64,000 nucleotides of DNA from Gloeocapsopsis crepidinum LEGE 06123 (GCF_015207655.1 NZ_JADEWN010000004.1:1-64000); one strand, 5' to 3'; shown: positions 25,079-34,260, numbered from the stretch's first letter. The notes: generated from the sequence alone by a model not told the origin. Numbers and translations are program-made.

Positions 25079-25252
25079 ATGACAACTCAGCCACAACCTA
25101 CAACGACTCCTAGCTTAGAGGAACCTAAGTTTGGATTTAATGAGTATGCCGAACGCTTGAATGGCAGAGCAGCAATGATTGGATTTCTCATTCTAGTTGT
25201 GATTGAATACCTGACAGGTAAAGGCGTGCTTGCTTGGCTTGGGCTAAGATAG
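25079..25252 (+). CDS. hli: High-light-inducible protein (HLIP/SCP), 57 aa
   Basis: A single-helix chlorophyll a/b-binding-like protein that protects photosystem assembly and handles chlorophyll under stress in the thylakoid membrane. The Thr/Pro-rich N-terminus (residues 1-13) is followed by FGFNEYAERLNGRAAMIGF, which holds the diagnostic ExxNGRxAMIGF chlorophyll-binding motif, and one membrane helix (LILVVIEYLTGKGVLAWLG). It ends in TAG at 25250. A ribosome site TTAGAGG (25064-25070) precedes the ATG. It has its own promoter. The gene is short and easily missed. Confidence 0.93.
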   Translation: MTTQPQPTTTPSLEEPKFGFNEYAERLNGRAAMIGFLILVVIEYLTGKGVLAWLGLR

Positions 25253-25516
25253 AGTAGAAGAGAGTTTGATATAAATACTGAGGTCAACAGCAAGCTAGCA
25301 AAGCTGCCAAGAAAAGACCTATTCAGCTCTAACATAGTTTGCGGATCTCAGTCCAGACTCACAGTGTACCTTGATAATGATTCTGCCCAGATCAATTGCT
25401 GTCTTGTACATAAAAAATGCAAATTGCGTAAAGACATCTGCAAGTCTGGAAAGTAGGTCTTAAGATGATAGGTAACTTGAGATAATAGCTGAGCCAAAGA
25501 ATATATTAATTTTGTG

Positions 25517-25807
25517 ATGAACGCAGCAATACCGAAGTTGTTATCTGCATACCGTAAAGAGCCGTTACCCAGTGTATTAGTGACTATGGGAGCGGTGGAC
25601 GCTGTTATTGGCGGACTAGGCGATCGCTGGTCTTTGTTTACGTTTGGGTTAGTCACTGTGAGTATGGCTATTGGTCTGCGTTGGTGGTTATTGCAGCAGC
25701 GCCGTCCTTACCCAACAGAAGAAATTGCTACACCGCGCTATTTGCCGCCTAGTAGTTCGCATCAAGCACTACCCGTTTTAAAGGTATCTAAACGCCCACC
25801 ACGATAG
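25517..25807 (+). CDS. Small membrane protein, cyanobacterial, unknown function
   Basis: About 96 residues from ATG at 25517 (a GTG directly before it is in frame). Two hydrophobic stretches (LPSVLVTMGAVDAVIGGL and WSLFTFGLVTVSMAIGLRWW) suggest two membrane helices, with a positively charged Pro-rich C-terminus (YLPPSSSHQALPVLKV) outside. It resembles small conserved cyanobacterial membrane proteins, but I do not recognise a family. Downstream of the HLIP gene on the same strand by 264 bases, so probably separate. Confidence 0.65.
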   Translation: MNAAIPKLLSAYRKEPLPSVLVTMGAVDAVIGGLGDRWSLFTFGLVTVSMAIGLRWWLLQQRRPYPTEEIATPRYLPPSSSHQALPVLKVSKRPPR

Positions 25808-25865
25808 AAACCACTTCGTGCTTCCTAAGGCTTTTCTAATAACTAGTTAGCTATTAACAAGACAC

Positions 25866-26090
25866 TTATGCTTGTTTTTCTGCTGTTTCAACTAGTTTTT
25901 TTAGCTTCATGTAAGCTTCTTCTGGTGTGAGTGGCTCTGATTCCTTTTCATTAGGAATATAGTACTGTCTGTTATCAGGAAAGTGTCGAACAACGAAACT
26001 AGGGATTAAGCCTAGCTCCATAGCTTTCTCTCCTAGCATATCAGCAGCTTCTGCCAAACTATATTCATCGTGAATTTTATACTGACTCAT
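25866..26090 (-). CDS. Hypothetical protein, 74 aa
   Basis: A soluble, charged small protein: a helical N-terminal half (YSLAEAADMLGEKAMELGL, residues 10-28), a central strand-like SFVVRHFPDNRQYYIPNEKE, and a Lys/Glu helix at the C-terminus. The N-terminal helix-turn-helix-like AEAADMLG stretch could bind DNA, but this is weak. Gene status is supported by a sensible length and composition between convergent and divergent neighbours. No family recognised. Confidence 0.55.
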   Translation of the reverse strand: MSQYKIHDEYSLAEAADMLGEKAMELGLIPSFVVRHFPDNRQYYIPNEKESEPLTPEEAYMKLKKLVETAEKQA

Positions 26091-26807
26091 ATTTTTTGTA
26101 TTCCTATAAATACCGTATACACCTAGTTAAGCTACTACTTTAAATATAATTTAAATTTCCATTACAGGTTTATCGAAGACGCATTACACTATTTGTTTAT
26201 GTAAAGCATTGCTGCCAGTCTTTTGATGTTCTTACTGCCAGTTTTAAAAATTCTAAAATGCGCAGCACGTTTTGCACGTATTGTTAGTCCTTGTTGTGGG
26301 CTACGTTTAGCTTATCACTAGTCATAAAAACTAAGAAAAATTCAAATTTAAATTTTGACATAACAGATAGATTGCCTGTAGACTCTTTACTTTTTTTAAA
26401 TCTTAGAATTCGTGGATGTAAAGGCTACTTATTTCTTAGTTAAGGACATATACTAAGATTATTTTTAGTTTTATAGCAAAAGCTATCTCCTATAATAGAG
26501 TTAGAAATAATTGTTTAACTAATAGAATTGAGACAACATTTTAAGTGACTCCTGGCAGAAGTACTAAGCTGACTAAATCTCTGGAACGAAAATAACTTAG
26601 TTTTAGATATGGGGCATCTCTCTAAAGAATGGTTTTAGGAAAAAATGCATAGTTTCTTAAAAAGGTTGACAAGGCTATAGCACTTTTACGTTAACCATCC
26701 ACTAGTAGCCCAATATGATTTTGCTGCTTCAAGGGCTAAATATTCAGTTAGGAAAACATCGAGTTTAATTTTGCAAGCTAAGTTACTATTACTGTTGGAG
26801 ATAGCAT
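26091..26807. other. 717-bp AT-rich intergenic region before the PAS-CRP regulator
   Basis: No coding region or recognised structured RNA is evident. It includes two CTGCCAGT words about 30 bases apart (near 26211 and 26237) and a TTGACA at 26666 without a matching -10. The regulator 3' of it and the hypothetical gene 5' of it are divergent, so the region holds both promoters. Confidence 0.4.
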
Positions 26808-28001
26808 GTGAATGTAGATAAATTTGCTCAACAAATCTATTCTCAAATAGAAAGTTTATGTCAGCTAGGTAATGCCCCAGAATGTCAAGAGATGCTACCG
26901 ATAGCTCTTACAAATCTTGGCATTGTATCAGAGGAATTACAACTGACAGTAGATGAGCTACAGCGGCAGAATGAAGAACTCCTTGCTACGCGAACAGCCC
27001 TTGAATTACAAGTTCGCCGTTATCAAGAACTATTTGATTTTGCTCCTGATGGTTATATTGTCATCGATAAGTCTGGCAAGATAGAAGAAGCAAATCGTGC
27101 TGCAGCTGAATTGTTTAATGTTCCACAGCGATTCTTAGTGGGCAAACCGCTGATTATTTTTGTTGCAGAAGACGAACGCCAAGCACTTTACAGTAAGTTG
27201 ATGCAGTTGCAGCAAGGACAATCGCTGGAGTGGGTGGTAAATCTTTGCCCGCGTAATCAGGAACCTATAAAGGTAGTATTAACAGTAGCTATCGTAACAG
27301 GTAACGCAGGTAACAATAGTAAAATGCAAGTATGTATTCGCCAGGTGAATGCTGTTCAGGATCAACCTTGCCCAGAGCAAATAGAGCAAGAAGAAACATC
27401 AAATGGCGATCGCCGTAAATACGTTTATCTAAAGGGCGAACTGATACCGCTTAAACCACAAATGATTTGGCAAGTCGATCAAGGAATTGTCAAGCTTAGT
27501 ACTTTGAGTGAAACAGGAGAAGAGGTTGTTGTAGGTTTGGCAGGACCTGGAATGCCCTTTGGAGTTGAGCTAACATCGTTGCACACATATCAAGCTACTG
27601 CGCTATCCCAAGTTCAATTACTGTGTTACTCCTTTAATGAACTTGCTGCATCACCGTTGCTGGCTGCTCAAGTATTACCGCGAATTAATCAAAGATTACG
27701 GCAATCTGAAGCTTTGTTAGCTATTTTTGGGCAAAGGCGAGTCAAAGATCGTTTTGAGCAGTTACTACAGCTATTAAAACAAGAAATTGGTCAGCCAACT
27801 GAGCGAGGAATTCGTTTAAGCGTGCGCTTTACACATCAAGAATTAGCTGAAGCTTGTTCAACGACCCGCGTGACAGTTACGCGATTGTTGGGAAAACTTC
27901 AAGATGAGGGTAAAATCTCTATGGATGCCAAAAATCATATTATTCTTAAAGAACAAAGTTTATTCGATAGATTACCCGCACGAGATATCTACACTGTGTA
28001 A
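26808..28001 (+). CDS. PAS domain - CRP/NtcA-like transcriptional regulator
   Basis: 397 residues. An N-terminal coiled coil (~43-70: EELQLTVDELQRQNEELL) leads into a PAS domain (~72-185, FDFAPDGYIVIDKSGKIEEA). After a linker comes a CRP-like jelly roll (~210-310) without the usual cAMP-binding signature, a dimer helix, then a winged helix with FTHQELAEACSTTRVTVTRL (~340-360), close to NtcA's recognition helix. It is probably a sensor-regulator for a small-molecule or redox signal. GTG at 26808 with GGAG at 26797-26800 is the start; an overlapping ATG at 26806 would stop at once. It is convergent with cytochrome oxidase genes. Confidence 0.8.
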   Translation: MNVDKFAQQIYSQIESLCQLGNAPECQEMLPIALTNLGIVSEELQLTVDELQRQNEELLATRTALELQVRRYQELFDFAPDGYIVIDKSGKIEEANRAAAELFNVPQRFLVGKPLIIFVAEDERQALYSKLMQLQQGQSLEWVVNLCPRNQEPIKVVLTVAIVTGNAGNNSKMQVCIRQVNAVQDQPCPEQIEQEETSNGDRRKYVYLKGELIPLKPQMIWQVDQGIVKLSTLSETGEEVVVGLAGPGMPFGVELTSLHTYQATALSQVQLLCYSFNELAASPLLAAQVLPRINQRLRQSEALLAIFGQRRVKDRFEQLLQLLKQEIGQPTERGIRLSVRFTHQELAEACSTTRVTVTRLLGKLQDEGKISMDAKNHIILKEQSLFDRLPARDIYTV

Positions 28002-28009
28002 AAGAAAAA

Positions 28010-28023
28010 CCCCATTGCAGGGG
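28010..28023. terminator. Bidirectional terminator between regulator and ctaE
   Basis: CCCC/GGGG stem around ATTGCA, preceded on the plus strand by AAAAA (hence TTTTT after the stem on the minus strand) and followed by CTTTG. It sits 9 bases after the regulator stop and about 67 bases after the minus-strand ctaE stop. The short stem makes it modest. Confidence 0.55.
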
Positions 28024-28089
28024 CTTTGCTAGTGACTAATAACTTAAATAGTTTAGTCATTTTTGCAGGTAATACGATCGCCAGTTGAT

Positions 28090-28710
28090 TTAGAGAATGT
28101 ACAATAACCCAAATAGAACAATCCACACAACATCAACAAAGTGCCAGTAGATTTCTGCAGCTTCTACGCCAAAGTGTTTTTCATTTGAATAGTGACCAGA
28201 AACACGCGATCGCCATAGAACAGCTAAAATCGCGACTAGTCCAATAAAAACGTGCAATCCGTGAAAGCCAGTTAGAACATAAAAGGCACTGGCAAATAAA
28301 TTGGTAGTTAGACCAAATTCTAAATTACTGTACTCGTAAAGCTGTCCAGCCAAGAAGATTGCGCCCATTGCTGCAGTAATTGCTAACCAAGTACGCATTC
28401 GAGGCACATCATTTTTCTTGATTGCAGTGTCCGCGTTATGAATCACAAAACTGCTGGAAATTAGAATGATCGTATTAACTCCAGGTAACAAAAGTTCTAA
28501 TTCTGGTGTTCCTTCGGGAGGCCATGATGGTAGCACAGATCGAAAAGCCAAGTATGCACCAAACATTCCGAAGAAAATCATTCCTTCAGCTACCAGAAAC
28601 ATAATAAGTCCAGTAATACGATGATCTGGATGTTCCTCATGATGCGCTTCAGCTTCAGTGTGATGGTAGTTAAGCGCTGTTTTTGCTGGGTCAATGGTTT
28701 GACTTTGCAT
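28090..28710 (-). CDS. ctaE: Cytochrome c oxidase subunit III
   Basis: Membrane subunit of the terminal oxidase that stabilises subunit I and its proton entry. The 206-residue length is typical of the five-helix cyanobacterial type. Helices include ITGLIMFLVAEGMIFFGMF (~33-51), TIILISSSFVIHNADTAI, VLTGFHGLHVFIGLVAILAV with conserved His, and the final AEIYWHFVDVVWIVLF. It starts 76 bases downstream of the ctaD stop on the same strand and completes the ctaC-ctaD-ctaE operon. Confidence 0.95.
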   Translation of the reverse strand: MQSQTIDPAKTALNYHHTEAEAHHEEHPDHRITGLIMFLVAEGMIFFGMFGAYLAFRSVLPSWPPEGTPELELLLPGVNTIILISSSFVIHNADTAIKKNDVPRMRTWLAITAAMGAIFLAGQLYEYSNLEFGLTTNLFASAFYVLTGFHGLHVFIGLVAILAVLWRSRVSGHYSNEKHFGVEAAEIYWHFVDVVWIVLFGLLYIL

Positions 28711-28786
28711 GATTTAATTTGATAACGAATGTAGGAATAGTAAATTGTGAGCCACCATGAAAACTGATCGCTCACAACTTATCAAG

Positions 28787-30532
28787 TTATTTGCGGTCTT
28801 CAGGGTTAGCAGCAAATTTGGGATCGGGATCAGCACGTAATGCCGAATTAGGACCAGCAGCTAAAGCAGGTTCTCTTTCATCAGAGAGTGGAACTTCCAC
28901 TTCTTCATCATCAGCATTACTCATACCATAGTCATAAGGTCCTGTTGCTAGCACAGGTAGCTTGTCAAAATTCTCAATTGCTGGTGGTGAAGTCGTCATC
29001 CACTCTAAGGTTAATGCTTGCCAAGGGTTATTACCTGCCTTAGAACCATACATCCAACTCCAAATAGCATTGATGATGAACGGAAAAGTAGAAACGGCAA
29101 GCAAATAAGAACCCATTGTGCAGATAAAGTTGATTGTTTCAAATTTAGGATCGTATACTGCAATCCGTCGGTTCATGCCCATCATGCCCAACTTGTGCAT
29201 TGGTAAGAAAGTCAGATTTAAGCCCACAATGGTCAGGGCAAAGTGAACCTTACCCCAAAACTCGTTGAGCATTCGCCCAGTAATCTTAGGAAACCAATGG
29301 TAATAACCCGCAAAGATACCTAAAACACTACCTCCAAAGAGAACGTAGTGCAGGTGAGCAACAACAAAATAGGTATCGTGAACGTGAATATCAAAAGGTA
29401 CAGCAGCTAACATGACGCCGCTAATACCGCCGATAACAAACGTGCCGACAAAACCCATAGCAAACAGCATGGCGCTATTAAGGCGAAGCTTACCACCCCA
29501 AACTGTGGCTACCCAGCTAAAAACTTTGATCCCTGTGGGTACAGCGATGATCATTGTTGTGATCATAAAGAACATCCGCAACCAACCAGGAATACCACTA
29601 GTAAACATATGGTGCGCCCAGACGATTAAGCCCAAAAAGCTAATTGCCAAACTTGAATAAGCGATCGCTTGATAACCAAAGACTGGTTTGCGGGCGTGTA
29701 CTGGCAAAATTTCGGAGATCAGCCCGAAGAAGGGCAGAATCATAATGTAAACCGCAGGGTGGGAATAAAACCAGAACATATGCTGGTAAACAATCGGATC
29801 TCCACCGCCAGTTGGGTTAAAAAATGTTGTCCCTGCGAGTAGGTCAAACCCTAAGAGAACTAAAGCACCTGCTAGTACAGGAGTAGAAAGCAAAGTAATT
29901 GCGGAAGTAGCAATCATTGCCCAACAAAATAAGGGCATTTGATATACCGTCATTCCTGGAATCCGCATTTTCCAGATTGTCACCAGAAAATTGATCGCCC
30001 CCAGAATGGAAGAAGTACCTAGCAAGAGGACGCTCATAATCCAAATTGCTTCACCCACCTGTCCTGTCACCAAGCTTAAAGGTGGATAGGACGTCCAGCC
30101 TGCATCAGGTGCGTCTCCCACAAGTAAGCTACTGATAAGTAACAAACCAGCAGGTGGAATCATCCAGAACGCGACTGCATTCAAGCGAGGGAATGCCATG
30201 TCTTTTGCCCCAATCATTAGGGGAATGAGATAGTTAGCAAACCCAGCCCCCGCAGGTACAATCCACAAGAAAATCATGATTGTCGCGTGGAGTGTAAACA
30301 AGCTGTTGTAGACTTCTGGACTTACAAAATCAGTTTCTGGTGTTCTTAATTCTGTGCGTACTAAGTCAGCTAAAACGCCACCAATACAGTAAAAAATAAA
30401 AGTTGTGACGAGATATTGAATTCCGATAACTTTGTGATCGGTATTAAAGCTGAAGTAGTCGCGCCACTTTCTTACTCCGTGTTCTTCACTTTGAGCAGGA
30501 TTAGCGCTTTCTTGTAGCTGTGCTTGTGTCAT
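28787..30532 (-). CDS. ctaD: Cytochrome c oxidase subunit I (aa3 type)
   Basis: Catalytic subunit, 581 residues, twelve predicted helices. Heme ligands and CuB site are visible: LFTLHATIMIFLW (His to heme a), WFYSHPAVYIMILPFFG with the His-(x)3-Tyr pair of CuB, AHHMFTSG with two His, and HDTYFVVAHLHYVLFGG with the heme ligands. It reduces oxygen with electrons from cytochrome c6 or plastocyanin on the thylakoid or plasma membrane. A long charged C-terminal tail (last ~50 residues, Asp/Glu/Pro-rich) is unusual in sequence but common in cyanobacteria. Second gene of the ctaCDE operon, 66 bases after ctaC. Confidence 0.97.
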   Translation of the reverse strand: MTQAQLQESANPAQSEEHGVRKWRDYFSFNTDHKVIGIQYLVTTFIFYCIGGVLADLVRTELRTPETDFVSPEVYNSLFTLHATIMIFLWIVPAGAGFANYLIPLMIGAKDMAFPRLNAVAFWMIPPAGLLLISSLLVGDAPDAGWTSYPPLSLVTGQVGEAIWIMSVLLLGTSSILGAINFLVTIWKMRIPGMTVYQMPLFCWAMIATSAITLLSTPVLAGALVLLGFDLLAGTTFFNPTGGGDPIVYQHMFWFYSHPAVYIMILPFFGLISEILPVHARKPVFGYQAIAYSSLAISFLGLIVWAHHMFTSGIPGWLRMFFMITTMIIAVPTGIKVFSWVATVWGGKLRLNSAMLFAMGFVGTFVIGGISGVMLAAVPFDIHVHDTYFVVAHLHYVLFGGSVLGIFAGYYHWFPKITGRMLNEFWGKVHFALTIVGLNLTFLPMHKLGMMGMNRRIAVYDPKFETINFICTMGSYLLAVSTFPFIINAIWSWMYGSKAGNNPWQALTLEWMTTSPPAIENFDKLPVLATGPYDYGMSNADDEEVEVPLSDEREPALAAGPNSALRADPDPKFAANPEDRK

Positions 30533-30598
30533 ATCGAAAAAGGAAGTAGGGAGTGGGTAGTAGAGAGTAGGACTTATGAGTCGAACCCCTAACTATCT

Positions 30599-31684
30599 CT
30601 AATGATGAGTGTGGTGGATTTGGTGCAGCATTTCCGGTTGAATTTCTAAATCGCTGATATAGGGAGCTAAAAATTCTGCTGGAGATAAATCAGCCGAGTT
30701 GACGGCAACAAGTTGTTGCGAGTCTGTGTTTGCGATCTGCTCTTGCTGCCACTGTTCAAATGCCTCCGGTGTTTCAATGACAAATTGTGTATTCATTGCA
30801 CCGTGGTATGGACCACAGAGTTCAGCACAGATCAGTTTATACTCACCTACAGTTCTCGGTGTAAATCGAATTTCTGACTGTCTACCAGGAATTGCATCCT
30901 GTTTTAGGCGTAATTCTGGTACCCAAAAAGCGTGAATGACATCGTTTGCAGTCATACTAATTTGAACTTCGCGTCCTACCGGAACGTGTAATTCACCACT
31001 TGTAATGCCTGTATCAGGATAGGTGAAAATCCAAGCGTATTGTAATCCTGTAACGTTAATCGTTAAAGCTGGGGATGTACCCTCTTGATCCGGACTTGCA
31101 CCGATGCTGGGAGAAACAACTCCTACACCTGGAGCGTTTTGCCTTTGCGGTATTTGATCGGCGTTGCGAACTTTTGCCGTTGCTGGGTCTTGCATTGCTG
31201 CGTCAGACTTCTGTTGATTCAAATTAGAATCTGTATTTGGCGGTGTATCACTCAGTGTTGCTGCGATCGCTGCTCCTGGCATTCTGACTGCTTGCTCTCC
31301 TATGGGTGCCTCATGCACACCATGCGGATTGAAGCCACCAATTGAGTTGTAAACATCAAAGCTGTAAATCGCAATTCCAATGACAAGAATTGCCGGTATC
31401 GCTGTCCACAAAATTTCTAGTGGTATATTGCCAAAAATGGGTGGTCCGTCAGAATCGTCACCAGGGCGACGACGAAAGCGAACGGCAGAGTAAATTAGGG
31501 CACCCTCCACAATCAGAAATAAACCTGTGGAGATGGTCAACATTGCATTGAATAGCCCATCTACCAACTCGGCTTCATCTGATGCTGCTGTTGGCAACAG
31601 ACCATGATTCTGACCGTACCAAAGGCTAATTATGGTTACGGCTATACCAACGATTAAAGTCCAGATTGATGATGGAATGTTCAC
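30599..31684 (-). CDS. ctaC: Cytochrome c oxidase subunit II
   Basis: Electron-entry subunit with the dinuclear CuA centre. Two N-terminal membrane helices (~50-68 and ~88-108) are followed by a long Pro/Gln/Asn-rich linker (~115-205), then the cupredoxin domain with YAWIFTYPD and CuA ligands His251, Cys286, Glu288, Cys290, His294, Met297 (CAELCGPYHGAM). All ligands are present. At 361 residues it is longer than many subunit II proteins because of the linker. First gene of ctaCDE; the promoter should lie in 31685-32211, divergent from ctaA. Confidence 0.96.
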   Translation of the reverse strand: MNIPSSIWTLIVGIAVTIISLWYGQNHGLLPTAASDEAELVDGLFNAMLTISTGLFLIVEGALIYSAVRFRRRPGDDSDGPPIFGNIPLEILWTAIPAILVIGIAIYSFDVYNSIGGFNPHGVHEAPIGEQAVRMPGAAIAATLSDTPPNTDSNLNQQKSDAAMQDPATAKVRNADQIPQRQNAPGVGVVSPSIGASPDQEGTSPALTINVTGLQYAWIFTYPDTGITSGELHVPVGREVQISMTANDVIHAFWVPELRLKQDAIPGRQSEIRFTPRTVGEYKLICAELCGPYHGAMNTQFVIETPEAFEQWQQEQIANTDSQQLVAVNSADLSPAEFLAPYISDLEIQPEMLHQIHHTHH

Positions 31685-32211
31685 GGTTTAGCTATTTTAA
31701 TGACTTTACTTCTATTGTTAACTCTGCTCATCTACCACGGTAGTGTAGAGACAAACTACCGTCGAGAAAATCAAGGTTATTTTTACTAATTTCTTTGGGA
31801 TCGCTTAATTTAGATTTATCTAGCGTGCTTCTCTAGTATTACCTGTGACAGATGTTAAGCAAAGTAAATTGTGCTACCTAATGGGCATCATTGATATAAC
31901 AGTGGTCAGGGGATGCGCTTTTCTCAGACCTACAGTTCAGGAGTTAGAGGTCAGGTTAAAAGTCAGTTAGAGTAACGGTTCTGAGCCTCTATAATGTCTT
32001 AATGATGATTGACCACATTGCTACATAAGCAAACTCTAACAATAATATTTGAGTGATAGTCAATGTAACTTAAAAGTTGGAGATCTAGTAACGTGGAAGT
32101 TCTGATTTCCCATAGCTCATTTTCTGTTGGGAATGCGCTAGCGTGGAAATGAGCAAATAATCACAAAAACATTAACTTTGATAGCTCTCAAACAGGCAGA
32201 AGGTATCGTTC
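31685..32211. other. 527-bp divergent promoter region between ctaC and ctaA
   Basis: Separates the oxidase operon (minus) from heme A synthase (plus). It holds no ORF. Near the ctaA side is an imperfect stem-loop (separate entry). A GTTAAAAGTCAGTTAGAG stretch near 31954 follows repeated CAG/GTTAGAG words, but no known operator is recognised. Confidence 0.5.
32115..32154 (+). other. Imperfect inverted repeat upstream of ctaA
   Basis: GCTCATTTTC (32115-32124) and GGAAATGAGC (32145-32154) can pair over ten bases with a single G-T, enclosing a 20-base loop that itself holds the palindrome CGCTAGCG. It lies 57 bases before the ctaA start and could be a leader hairpin or operator; function unknown. 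Confidence 0.35.
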
Positions 32212-33156
32212 ATGACCGAATCCGTCCTGCATCAACAAACTGTAACGAGTGGCGAACAATCCCAGCCAAAAGAACGAATCCGGCGGCTCGTATGGAAAAT
32301 TGCGATCGCGACCTTGATTTTGATGGCAATCGGTAGTGCCACTCGCGTGACGAATGCTGGGCTGGCTTGCCCAGACTGGCCTTTGTGCTATGGTGAGCTT
32401 GTCCCAGCAAAGCAAATGAATTTTCAAGTATTCCTCGAATGGTTTCATCGTTTAGACGCAGCTATGGTAGGGTTGGGAGCAATCGTATTAGCGAGTTTGT
32501 CTTGGTGGAACCGTCGAATATTACCGCAGTGGTTGCCTTGGGCGGCAACTTTTGCACTTGGCTTAGTTGTCTTTCAAGGTGTTTTAGGTGGCTTGACTGT
32601 CACAGAGCTTTTACGTTTTGATATTGTGACTGCTCATTTGGGCACAGCCCTGCTGTTTTTTGTGACACTACTTGTAATTGGCACAGCATTAGTACCCTAT
32701 CAGGGAACTGGTACAGCAGGTAATCTTCCTTGGATAGGTTTGATTGCAGCTAGTCTTGTTTATTTACAAAGCCTGATGGGTGCTTTAGTAGCTTCTCGCT
32801 GGGCGCTGCATCAGTGTTTTGCGGGTAATGCTCTGTGTAACGTCATGTATAGTCACATTGCTGGCGTCGTTCCGCCAACTTTGGCAATTGTTACTGTTGT
32901 CTTTTTTGCTTGGCGGACTCCTGCATTACATCCAGCGTTAAGACAACTCGCAAATATGGCAGGTGGGCTGCTGGTTCTCCAAGTGTTGTTGGGTATAGCG
33001 ACATTCCGCTTGCACCTACAAGTAGAGCCACTCACAGTAGCACACCAAGTAGTTGGTGCAGTTTTACTGGGAACGCTAGTTGCTTTTACTGTATTGGGAT
33101 TACGCGATCGCACAACAGCTATTATCGCAATTCCTACAACCGAATCATCAAATTGA
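32212..33156 (+). CDS. ctaA: Heme A synthase (CtaA/COX15)
   Basis: Oxidises the methyl group of heme O to make heme A for the oxidase. 314 residues, eight predicted helices. Key features are RVTNAGLACPDWPLCYGELV (~43-62), the ligand His in EWFHRLDAAMVG, HLGTALLFF, and ALHQCFAGNALC containing a Cys pair and His, and VEPLTVAHQVVGAVLLG with the last His. ATG at 32212; no clear ribosome site. It begins the divergent ctaA-ctaB-ABC run. In cyanobacteria the symbol ctaA is also used for a copper ATPase, so do not confuse them. Confidence 0.93.
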   Translation: MTESVLHQQTVTSGEQSQPKERIRRLVWKIAIATLILMAIGSATRVTNAGLACPDWPLCYGELVPAKQMNFQVFLEWFHRLDAAMVGLGAIVLASLSWWNRRILPQWLPWAATFALGLVVFQGVLGGLTVTELLRFDIVTAHLGTALLFFVTLLVIGTALVPYQGTGTAGNLPWIGLIAASLVYLQSLMGALVASRWALHQCFAGNALCNVMYSHIAGVVPPTLAIVTVVFFAWRTPALHPALRQLANMAGGLLVLQVLLGIATFRLHLQVEPLTVAHQVVGAVLLGTLVAFTVLGLRDRTTAIIAIPTTESSN

Positions 33157-33288
33157 TAAAGTTGCAGCCAATACAAAAATCGAGCGTAAATGACAATTTA
33201 ATTTTGTTGATCAAGAGCAGATTCTGTTCGCGAGTTAGCTCATCCTTTGGCTGTATGTTGTTTCAAATATTAAGGAACTGGTGCAAAT

Positions 33289-34236
33289 ATGATTGAGACG
33301 AGTGTCTCACGCCATCATCAAAACTTTTTTCAAGTTATTCAAAGCTACTACCAACTGACAAAGCCAAGGATCATTCCACTTTTATTAATCACAACTGCTG
33401 CGAGTATGTGGATTGCTTCTGATGGTAAAGTCGATCCAGTTTTACTTGTAGCAACTTTGAGTGGCGGTACTTTTGCGGCTGGTGCAGCACAAACAATCAA
33501 CTGTATTTACGATCGCGACATTGATTATGATATGGAACGCACTCGCCACCGTCCAATACCCTCAGGACGAGTGCAATCTCGTGATGCAATGATTTTTGCG
33601 ATCGCACTTGCTACTATATCTTTTACTTTACTTACAGTATTTGCTAACCTGCTCAGTGCACTCTTAGCCATGTCTGGCATTGTGTTCTATGTCGGTATCT
33701 ATACGCACTTACTTAAACGTCATACCACACAGAATATTGTTATTGGTGGCGCGGCAGGAGCCATTCCAGCACTTGTAGGCTGGGCAGCTTGTACAGGTTC
33801 GTTAAGTTTGCCAGCTTGGGTACTGTTTGCGATCGTCTTTGTGTGGACGCCACCACACTTTTGGGCATTGGCACTGATGATCCGCGACGATTATGCCAAA
33901 GTGGGAGTCCCTATGTTACCTGTTGTTGCCGGAAATACAGCAACAACTTGGCAGATTTGGTTGTATACCTTGATTTTGATTCCTACTACACTGTTACTTG
34001 TTTATCCGTTGAACGTTTCAGGGCTGTTCTATGCCGTTGTGGCGTTAATCCTGGGAAGTCTCTTTGTTAAAAAAGCTTGGGCATTGTTACACGATCCGAG
34101 CAATCAACAACAAGCGCGATCGCTTTTCCTCTACTCAATTCTTTACATGATGTTATTGTGTGCTGGCATGATGATTGATAGCTTACCAATTACACATCAA
34201 GTTACTACCGCAGTGATGGCTTTGGTCGCACACTAA
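33289..34236 (+). CDS. ctaB: Heme O synthase (protoheme IX farnesyltransferase)
   Basis: Transfers a farnesyl group to protoheme to form heme O, in the membrane. 315 residues with seven to nine helices. The UbiA-type prenyl-binding motif [19 protein letters not shown] (Asp-rich, ~70-88) and the second Asp-rich motif [16 protein letters not shown] are clear, and [17 protein letters not shown] marks the N-terminus. ATG at 33289. It follows ctaA by 132 bases and acts just before it in the pathway. A hairpin at 34243 follows. Confidence 0.96.
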   Translation: MIETSVSRHHQNFFQVIQSYYQLTKPRIIPLLLITTAASMWIASDGKVDPVLLVATLSGGTFAAGAAQTINCIYDRDIDYDMERTRHRPIPSGRVQSRDAMIFAIALATISFTLLTVFANLLSALLAMSGIVFYVGIYTHLLKRHTTQNIVIGGAAGAIPALVGWAACTGSLSLPAWVLFAIVFVWTPPHFWALALMIRDDYAKVGVPMLPVVAGNTATTWQIWLYTLILIPTTLLLVYPLNVSGLFYAVVALILGSLFVKKAWALLHDPSNQQQARSLFLYSILYMMLLCAGMMIDSLPITHQVTTAVMALVAH

Positions 34237-34242
34237 CAATAA

Positions 34243-34260
34243 GGTGGGCTTTCGCCCACC
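34243..34260 (+). terminator. Strong hairpin after ctaB
   Basis: A 7-bp perfect stem GGTGGGC / GCCCACC with loop TTTC, six bases after the ctaB stop codon. No T-run follows, so it may stabilise the transcript or only partly terminate before the ABC genes. Confidence 0.5.

Noticed and set aside
25087-25335. 82-codon minus-strand frame over the HLIP gene
   Set aside because: Shadow of the HLIP gene on the opposite strand, which has a clear family match and ribosome site.
26091-26807. Possible structured RNA in the 717-bp spacer
   Set aside because: No 6S, tmRNA, RNase P RNA or riboswitch core is visible; only AT-rich sequence.
30560-30600. tRNA-like GAGTCGAACCCC between ctaD and ctaC
   Set aside because: The rest of the T arm and cloverleaf is missing; only a chance T-loop-like string.
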